From: Candidatus Methanoperedens sp.
GTDB taxonomy: Archaea; Halobacteriota; Methanosarcinia; Methanosarcinales; Methanoperedenaceae
Direction of reading: 5' to 3'
Assembly: GCA_030650845.1 (NCBI GenBank)
Contig: JAUSDC010000190.1
Span: 1-36,236 of the forward strand
DNA length: 36,236 nucleotides
Below, in pieces: positions 31,422 through 36,236 of this stretch. A program made the position numbers and the translations under genes. How positions within the stretch are numbered: position 1 is the first letter of the stretch; each line of letters starts with the position of its first letter. The notes under the pieces were generated by a model, which saw only the letters and a list, made by a program, of their open reading frames with translations, made no database searches and was not told the origin of the DNA.

Positions 31422-31473
31422 ATTCGTAATTATACGAATTTTTAGTGTTGATACTATTTAGGGATTTTCCCTA
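31422..31473. promoter_or_regulatory. Two inverted repeats in the zinc-ribbon/PolB2 divergent promoter
   Basis: ATTCGTA-atta-TACGAAT spans 31422-31439 (7-bp perfect arms). TAGGGA-ttt-TCCCTA spans 31459-31473 (6-bp perfect arms). They lie between the zinc-ribbon start (31401) and the PolB2 operon (31571), placed to act on either side. Confidence 0.55.
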
Positions 31474-31493
31474 TTTTCTGATTTTTCACACAC

Positions 31494-31511
31494 GAATACT
31501 TTCACATCGCT
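31494..31511 (+). promoter_or_regulatory. Shared 18-bp motif upstream of the PolB2 operon
   Basis: GAATACTTTCACATCGCT matches 28766-28783 at 17 of 18 positions. It is followed by agtttttaag (about 31517-31526), a possible weak TATA element, and then the RecA-like gene. It contains ACTTTC, which fits the ANTTTC hexamer reported in Sulfolobus DNA-damage-responsive promoters; a six-base match alone is weak. Confidence 0.6.
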
Positions 31512-31570
31512 CTCCAATAGTTTTTAAGATTGCCCGTCAAATCCAGTAATTCCCTCTGGATGTGAACAAT

Positions 31571-32272
31571 ATGTCTTACTGCCTCAGTCCCCGCACTCAT
31601 ACACCGCTGCTGCCCTGCACCGACCTTCAGGGCTTCAAGCCTTCATGCATAACAGTAGTCGAGGGTTCGTCCAGCCTTGTGCCAGATGTTCTGTTCCGAC
31701 TGTGCGTTTCTTCGGTCATATCCTCTGGCAGGGATGCAATGTTTGTGGACGGCGGGAACAGTTTTAATCCCTATGCCTTATCAAAGACTGCAAAGTCCTT
31801 CGGTGAAGAGCCCAGAAAAGTGCTATCCAGGATCCATGTTGCCCGTGCTTTTACCGAGTACCAGATGGATGCCCTGATACACGGATTACATGATGCTGTT
31901 GAGCAGTGGAATCCTGCCGTGCTGGCTATATCCTATCTACCCACCCTCTTTTCTGGCTCTGACGGCAGGAGACTGCTTGAACCGCTGGTTGAACACCTGA
32001 AACTTCTGACCGAATCTTCTGGAATCATTACAGCAATAACAAGTTTCGGAGGCTCGTGGGACGGGGACAGACTACTTGCATCCAGGGCTGACAGGGTTAT
32101 CCGTATCGAACAGCCCTCAAAGAAACTCATCAGAATAATCGATGACGGGTATGTCTTTGAATACATGCCTGTACAGCCTGGGCAGATGAGGTTCACTGAT
32201 TTTGAGGAATCTGAATCAGCAGGAGGTGACTTACCTGGGCAGAACAGTGCCTTCATTTCGTGTCCTGCTTGA
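31571..32272 (+). CDS. RecA/RadA-fold protein with degenerate P-loop
   Basis: About 233 residues. The segment MFVDGGNSFNPYALSKTAKSF then IHVARAFTEYQMDAL matches the region after the Walker A helix in RadA/RadB (DTENTFRPERI, IARAYNSxHQ), and AVLAISYLPTLF fits a Walker B strand. The P-loop position reads VVEGSSSLVPDV, without GK(T/S), so ATP binding is doubtful. ATG 31571 is chosen with GGATGTGA upstream; a GTG at 31562 is possible. It overlaps the small gene that links it to PolB2. Degenerate RecA-like proteins are partners of PolB2-type polymerases in archaea and, as ImuA, of DnaE2 in bacteria. Confidence 0.8.
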   Translation: MSYCLSPRTHTPLLPCTDLQGFKPSCITVVEGSSSLVPDVLFRLCVSSVISSGRDAMFVDGGNSFNPYALSKTAKSFGEEPRKVLSRIHVARAFTEYQMDALIHGLHDAVEQWNPAVLAISYLPTLFSGSDGRRLLEPLVEHLKLLTESSGIITAITSFGGSWDGDRLLASRADRVIRIEQPSKKLIRIIDDGYVFEYMPVQPGQMRFTDFEESESAGGDLPGQNSAFISCPA

Positions 32273-32531
32273 GGATATAATCGTAGAGCTTTCAGTATTC
32301 AGAAGGGCGCTGCGCGGCGAGGATAAGGCTGCCTTTGATAGCCTCATGAACAAGGCAAGGGAGCATGCATCATCCTGCACGGTTGCACCTGCACTTGACC
32401 CTATGGATGCTGTTTTCTTATCCATACTTGTGGAGCAGCAGAAAGAGCTTAACTCACTGCGGGAGGCTTTGAATGTTCCTGCTGGATATCAGGTACGATC
32501 CGGAAAAAAGCAAGATAACAAAATGGATTAA
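32226..32531 (+). CDS. Small helical protein between the RecA-like and PolB2 genes
   Basis: About 100 residues, largely helical: SFRVLLEDIIVELSVFRRAL, DKAAFDSLMNKAREHA, DPMDAVFLSILVEQQKELNSL. No known domain. It overlaps the RecA-like gene at its 5' end and PolB2 by 59 bases at its 3' end. The start is uncertain: AGGAGGTGA at 32221-32229 is an excellent ribosome site, but nearby candidates are GTG 32226 (inside it), CTG 32235 or GTG 32247. A third small helical gene is also part of the crenarchaeal dpo2 operon layout as I recall it. Confidence 0.75.
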   Translation: MTYLGRTVPSFRVLLEDIIVELSVFRRALRGEDKAAFDSLMNKAREHASSCTVAPALDPMDAVFLSILVEQQKELNSLREALNVPAGYQVRSGKKQDNKMD

Positions 32532-34626
32532 GACCGATAAAGGCTGCCAGCCGGTGCACGAGGTTTATTATCCGAAGATATACGTGGGAGGAAAACCCGA
32601 ACTTCTGCCTCAGATAGCCAGCCTGCCCGGAGTGAAAGATGCGTGCTTTGATGAGAAAAGTACCTGGCTTGGCAGAAGTCCTGAAAAAGTAATATCCGCT
32701 AAAGTAGAATCCATTTCGATTTACGATATTGCTTCGATGCTTGAGGCTAAAGGATGCAGCCTGTACAACATCGATCTTGATCCAGTCAGGCAGTATCTCA
32801 TCGAATACAATCTATTTCCCGCTGCAATACTCAAGGGAGATATTCTTGACGACAGCCAGTATGCCCTTGACTATGAGGTACCCGAACTTGTCAGCATGGA
32901 ATTATCGGTAATACCAGGCAGGTATAAAGGGATTATCACGATGGAGGACCCCATCGGCAGGATTGCTTTTGGTGATTGCGTGATTGAGGAAAGTTCTGAA
33001 GCGGAGATGATCAATAACCTTAACGTTGAGGTCGCTCATGCCGACCCTGACCTGATACTGACAGACAGGGGAGATAGTTTTGATCTGCCATATTTGCATC
33101 ACCGCGCAGCTTTACACGATATCGACCTTAGTCTTGGAAGGGAGAAGGATATCCTGCATGAAGGCGGAGGAAAGTCATATTTCAGCTACGGCAGGATACT
33201 CTACAAACCCAAGGGATACTTACTGGCAGGACGGCTGCATCTTGACAGGTCGTCCTTCACGTTCAGGGAAGGTGGGCTTCTTGGATTGATAGACCTTTCC
33301 CGCATAACAGGGATACCATTACAGGAGTTGTCACGCCTGAGTCCAGGCAGTGCAGTTACCGCATTGCAGGTCAATCAGGCTCTGCGTGATGGCGTGCTCG
33401 TCCCGTGGAAGCGCAACCTTGCAGAATACTGGAAGACTGCCGAGGAACTCCTCATAGCAGACAGGGGTGCTCTGGTGATAGAACCAAAAGTAGGACTGCA
33501 TGAGAATGCCTTTGAGGTGGATTTTGCATCCCTCTTTCCCAACATAATGGTGAATCATAACATCTCCCCAGAAACCGTGCTGTGCACCTGTTGTCCAGAC
33601 TCCCAGAAGCGTGTGCCTTTTACGCATTATAACATCTGCCAGCAGCATATCGGACTTATTCCAAGGGTGCTGAAACCGCTCATAGAGAGGCGGATGACGT
33701 ACAAGAAACGGATCATGTCCGAACCTGAGAGAGCAGAGGAGTATGAGATGAAGCAGAACGTGCTCAAATGGCTGTTGGTGACGAGTTTTGGTTACATGGG
33801 ATTCAACAAGGCACGCTTTGGAAGGATAGAGTGCCATGAATCCATAACTGCATACGGACGGGAGATACTGCTTCGCACGATAGAACTTGCAGACGGTATG
33901 GGTTTCGAGATACTGCACGGTATTGTTGACAGTCTCTGGGTGAAGGGACGAAATCCTGAGAAGCTTTGTGAAATCGTGACTAAGGATATAGGCATACCGC
34001 TTGAACTTAAAGGCGAATTCAGGTGGATTGTGTTCCTGCCCAACAAATCAAATGGAGTGGGTGCACTGAACCGATATTACGGTGTGATGATAAACGGTAA
34101 ACTGAAAGTGCGGGGAATAGAGACAAGAAGAAGTGATACGCCCACGCTCATAAGAAACTTGCAGGAAGCCATGCTCGGAAAACTTGCGGAGGCGAAAAAT
34201 GCTTCTGAGTTTTACATGAAGATACCCGAAGTCCTTGAGGTGCTGCGGGAATACACAAGGAAAGTGCTTGATAACGAATGTGCTCTTTCCGACCTGATAT
34301 TCAAGACACACGTTTCCAGAGGCTGTGATGAGTACAGGCAGTTCAATAATCAGATGGCTGCAGTGAAGCAACTGAAAGTTGAGGGGATAGAGACACTGGC
34401 AGGGCAGACCATTCACTACATAATAACAGATCATAAATCCAGAAATTACCAGAAACGGGTGATTATACCAGAACTTGCCGATGAGAGCACACAGTATGAC
34501 AGGGCGAAATACTATGAATACCTCTTGCGAGCTACCGAGAGTATGCTGTTGCCCTTCGGGTACACAGAGGAACGGCTGGACGGGATTATGAGGGGAAGGA
34601 TGCAGAGAAGCCTGTGCGGATACTGA
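32473..34626 (+). CDS. Divergent family-B DNA polymerase, PolB2/Dpo2 type
   Basis: 717 residues. Motif A is DFASLFPNI (350-358) with Asp350. A Cys cluster (CTCC near 371-374 and ICQQH near 388-392) precedes GLIPRVLKPLIERRMTYKK. Motif B is KWLLVTSFGYMG (from 432). Motif C reads HGIVDSLW (482-489): the usual DTD has become IVD, leaving only Asp486. The exonuclease domain is eroded: no DxE at the ExoI position (MELS near 142-145), and ExoII reads DRGDSFD. These traits fit archaeal PolB2, of which the Sulfolobus member (Dpo2) acts in error-prone damage tolerance. Start ATG 32473 has GGGAGG 8 bases upstream. Catalysis with the altered motif C is unproven here. Confidence 0.88.
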   Translation: MFLLDIRYDPEKSKITKWIKTDKGCQPVHEVYYPKIYVGGKPELLPQIASLPGVKDACFDEKSTWLGRSPEKVISAKVESISIYDIASMLEAKGCSLYNIDLDPVRQYLIEYNLFPAAILKGDILDDSQYALDYEVPELVSMELSVIPGRYKGIITMEDPIGRIAFGDCVIEESSEAEMINNLNVEVAHADPDLILTDRGDSFDLPYLHHRAALHDIDLSLGREKDILHEGGGKSYFSYGRILYKPKGYLLAGRLHLDRSSFTFREGGLLGLIDLSRITGIPLQELSRLSPGSAVTALQVNQALRDGVLVPWKRNLAEYWKTAEELLIADRGALVIEPKVGLHENAFEVDFASLFPNIMVNHNISPETVLCTCCPDSQKRVPFTHYNICQQHIGLIPRVLKPLIERRMTYKKRIMSEPERAEEYEMKQNVLKWLLVTSFGYMGFNKARFGRIECHESITAYGREILLRTIELADGMGFEILHGIVDSLWVKGRNPEKLCEIVTKDIGIPLELKGEFRWIVFLPNKSNGVGALNRYYGVMINGKLKVRGIETRRSDTPTLIRNLQEAMLGKLAEAKNASEFYMKIPEVLEVLREYTRKVLDNECALSDLIFKTHVSRGCDEYRQFNNQMAAVKQLKVEGIETLAGQTIHYIITDHKSRNYQKRVIIPELADESTQYDRAKYYEYLLRATESMLLPFGYTEERLDGIMRGRMQRSLCGY

Positions 34627-34732
34627 TATGACTGCTATTTCTCAGAAGGATACATAGTTATGTGATCCCTCCTTATATTCCGTTTAGAAGGGATTATATT
34701 ATTAAGATAGGCTTTAATTTGGGATGTAACAT

Positions 34733-35098
34733 ATGAATGAAGAATATGAATTAAAGAAAATTGTGAAAATTGGCGCAATAGTCGGTGGTGTATGGGGATT
34801 TGTGAATGGATTATTTCTTATTTTGAGCTCCGTAGATAGTGCTCCAAATACTACTTTTTTTGGGAAATCAATAATTTCTTATTTTTTCTTGCCGTATGTT
34901 ATTACGGCTAAAATTTTAGCCACTACAGTTGCACAAGAAATATTTTCAATTCTTAATGTAGGGACAAACGAAGTGGGGGGGCTGTTTATGAATAATATTA
35001 TAGTAGTCCCTGTTATGATGATAATTCCAACTTTAATAGGTACGATATTAATTGGCGGTATTGTAATGTTGGTTATTATTACAAGGAATTTTACATAA
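34733..35098 (+). CDS. 121-residue membrane protein
   Basis: Hydrophobic segments at about 11-32 (IGAIVGGVWGFVNGLFLILS), 47-68 and 88-117 (VVPVMMIIPTLIGTILIGG) suggest three membrane helices. No family is recognised, though small archaeal proteins of this type are common. An AT-rich promoter lies near 34697-34712, and ATCCCT/AGGGAT arms flank part of the intergenic region. The composition is AT-richer than the polymerase gene. Confidence 0.65.
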   Translation: MNEEYELKKIVKIGAIVGGVWGFVNGLFLILSSVDSAPNTTFFGKSIISYFFLPYVITAKILATTVAQEIFSILNVGTNEVGGLFMNNIIVVPVMMIIPTLIGTILIGGIVMLVIITRNFT

Positions 35099-35229
35099 AT
35101 AATAGTTTCACCCCGCTATCTAATTGCTTTTATTCTTGCAAATGTATTACCCATGAACTGAGGCAAAATTATGAACCCTCGAATTAACTCCCGCAATCTT
35201 CCGAAGTGCGTTGAGCAGTTACATCCTAC

Positions 35230-35796
35230 CTGATATTTGATACCGAAACAACCGGTTTACCCAAAAATTGGAAAGCTCCTGTAACAGATCTGAATAATTG
35301 GCCTCGATTGGTTCAAATAGCGTGGCTACAATGCGATAATTCGGGAGAAATACTATCAAGTTCCAATTATATCGTTAAACCCCGGGACTTCATTATTCCT
35401 GAACATGCGGTAAATATCCATGGAATTTCAACCGAAATGGCAAAAAATGAAGGAGTTGCCTTAAATATAGTTCTTAACAATTTTTCAACCGCGATCGGCC
35501 GGTCAAGTTTCCTGATAGGTCACAATATGGCTTTTGATGAAAAAGTCGTTGGAGCTGAACTTTTAAGAGAAAAGATCGAAAGTAGATTATTTTCAATTCC
35601 AAAAATCTGCACGATGGAAAGGTCAACTGATTATTGTAAGATCCCTGGATCGTATGGTTATAAATGGCCGTCATTATCAGAATTATATTTCAAATTATTC
35701 GATAAAGATTTTGAGGAGGCTCATGATGCGGTTGTTGATGTGAGAGCGTGTGCTGATTGTTTTTTTAGATTAAAAAAGGAAGGAATATTAAAATAA
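35230..35796 (+). CDS. DnaQ-like DEDDh 3'-5' exonuclease, start codon missing
   Basis: The frame reads LIFDTETTGLP (ExoI, DTE), then LVQIAWLQ, HNMAFDEKVVGAEL (ExoII) and AHDAVVDVRACA (ExoIII with His and Asp), a complete DEDDh exonuclease set over about 188 residues. No ATG, GTG or TTG lies before the ExoI motif in this frame; a TGA precedes it by a few codons. An ATG at 35171 opens another frame that stops at 35233, right at ExoI. A one-base indel there would join them. Using the internal TTG (35308) would delete ExoI. The gene may be frameshifted or use a rare start. Confidence 0.75.
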   Translation: MIFDTETTGLPKNWKAPVTDLNNWPRLVQIAWLQCDNSGEILSSSNYIVKPRDFIIPEHAVNIHGISTEMAKNEGVALNIVLNNFSTAIGRSSFLIGHNMAFDEKVVGAELLREKIESRLFSIPKICTMERSTDYCKIPGSYGYKWPSLSELYFKLFDKDFEEAHDAVVDVRACADCFFRLKKEGILK

Positions 35797-35837
35797 ATCA
35801 GTCAATATTGTTTAACATTAATGCTTGATGCCTCCAT

Positions 35838-35847
35838 AATTTATATA
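35838..35847 (+). promoter_or_regulatory. TATA box for the last gene
   Basis: The sequence aatttatata at 35838-35847, preceded by a purine/pyrimidine-mixed BRE-like stretch, lies 36 bases before ATG 35883. This spacing predicts a short or absent leader. Confidence 0.5.
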
Positions 35848-35882
35848 GACCTGATACCTGTTCATAGACTTTGTGAAATCTT

Positions 35883-36236
35883 ATGAAAGATATTGAAACC
35901 GATGCACAACTTCAAGTAATTCATAAGGCAGGAGAAGGATTCATATTTAATGATTTTTCCGGGAGTGGAAAGGGCGGTAAGGAATATAATATTCTTCATA
36001 AAGCATCTTGTATTTGGGTCATTAAAAGTAACACCAGTGTCCACAAGATATTTTTTGAAAATGAAATTGCAGCTATAGAATGGCTCGATGAAAAAAGAAG
36101 AGAGAATTGGAGGGCGTGTGGAACTTGCAAGCCAATTACAGACAAAGGATATCTCAATTACTCCATTGACCATGGTTCTGCATTAAAGGAAACAAAACCA
36201 TTAAGAAAAGTGAAGCAACAGATTCCTGTTGATAAA
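35883..36236 (+). CDS. Hypothetical protein, 3' end cut by the window
   Basis: From ATG 35883 the frame is open to the window end (118 codons). It starts MKDIETDAQLQVIHKAGEG and continues FIFNDFSGSGKGGKEYNILH, ENEIAAIEWLDEKRRENW, then CGTCKP, a single CxxC. No family is recognised. A TATA element is upstream. It is preferred over the opposite-strand frame here because of its promoter and more protein-like composition. Confidence 0.6.
   Translation, partial: MKDIETDAQLQVIHKAGEGFIFNDFSGSGKGGKEYNILHKASCIWVIKSNTSVHKIFFENEIAAIEWLDEKRRENWRACGTCKPITDKGYLNYSIDHGSALKETKPLRKVKQQIPVDK

Noticed and set aside
32482-32489. Reading the PolB2 gene as simply inactive because motif C lacks DTD
   Set aside because: Asp350 and Asp486 remain, and PolB2 relatives with altered motifs have shown activity, so inactivity cannot be asserted. 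(Coordinates mark the gene start only.)
33331-33918. 195-codon frame antisense to the polymerase gene
   Set aside because: It lies opposite conserved polymerase motifs A to B, which fully account for the sequence constraint.

Overview
The window reads as a piece of an archaeal chromosome from the Methanosarcinales, most likely a Methanoperedens-type (ANME-2d) relative. The supports are an MC1 chromatin protein (30210-30533), archaeal-type ArgJ/ArgC, a DnaJ-finger RecJ-like DHH protein, a PIN-KH ATPase, TATA boxes upstream of genes, GGAGG-type ribosome sites, and c-type cytochromes with an archaeosortase-type (PGF) C-terminal signal. The genus is an inference; no rRNA is present.

Region 1 (1 to about 20.7 kb) is mostly core genome. 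An argC-CBS-argJ operon (minus strand) is followed by a small Cys-containing protein, a ferredoxin/phytoene-dehydrogenase-like redox pair (the 53-residue ferredoxin is easily missed), the DHH/RecJ-like protein and malate dehydrogenase. A five-gene two-component cluster (two tandem response regulators, a soluble and a membrane histidine kinase, a receiver-PAS protein) runs on the minus strand from 13.1 to 8.2 kb. It diverges from a plus-strand pair, a His-containing 7-TM protein and a nine-heme cytochrome c; a 20-bp near-identical repeat sits beside the start codons on both sides. Then come a tRNA 2-thiolation enzyme, an exported protein joining one heme c site to Ig-like repeats and an acidic tail, an HTH regulator, the PIN-ATPase and a tRNA-Gln(TTG).

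Region 2 (20.7 to about 28.9 kb) is an accessory zone beginning just after tRNA-Gln. It carries two-winged-helix regulators, an uncharacterised protein paired with a metallophosphoesterase, the truncated remnant of a probable nucleotidyltransferase toxin behind its intact regulator, a DUF1016 nuclease broken by a one-base frameshift, a short tyrosine recombinase, and a PBECR-like/DUF2283 toxin-antitoxin-like pair. It ends in about 1.4 kb without convincing genes but with more than ten perfect or near-perfect hairpins.

Region 3 (28.9 to 36.2 kb) holds an ArdC-like antirestriction/metallopeptidase operon with tiny coupled genes (one with an out-of-frame C6 tract), MC1, two zinc-ribbon miniproteins and a three-gene overlapping cassette: a RecA-fold protein with a degenerate P-loop, a small helical protein and a divergent family-B DNA polymerase of PolB2 type with altered exonuclease and motif C residues. 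This resembles the crenarchaeal dpo2 operon and, by analogy, the bacterial ImuA-ImuB-DnaE2 mutasome. An 18-bp motif (17/18 identical) precedes both the ArdC and the PolB2 operons and is the best lead for a shared regulon. The window closes with a small membrane protein, a DnaQ-like exonuclease lacking a normal start codon, and a partial gene.
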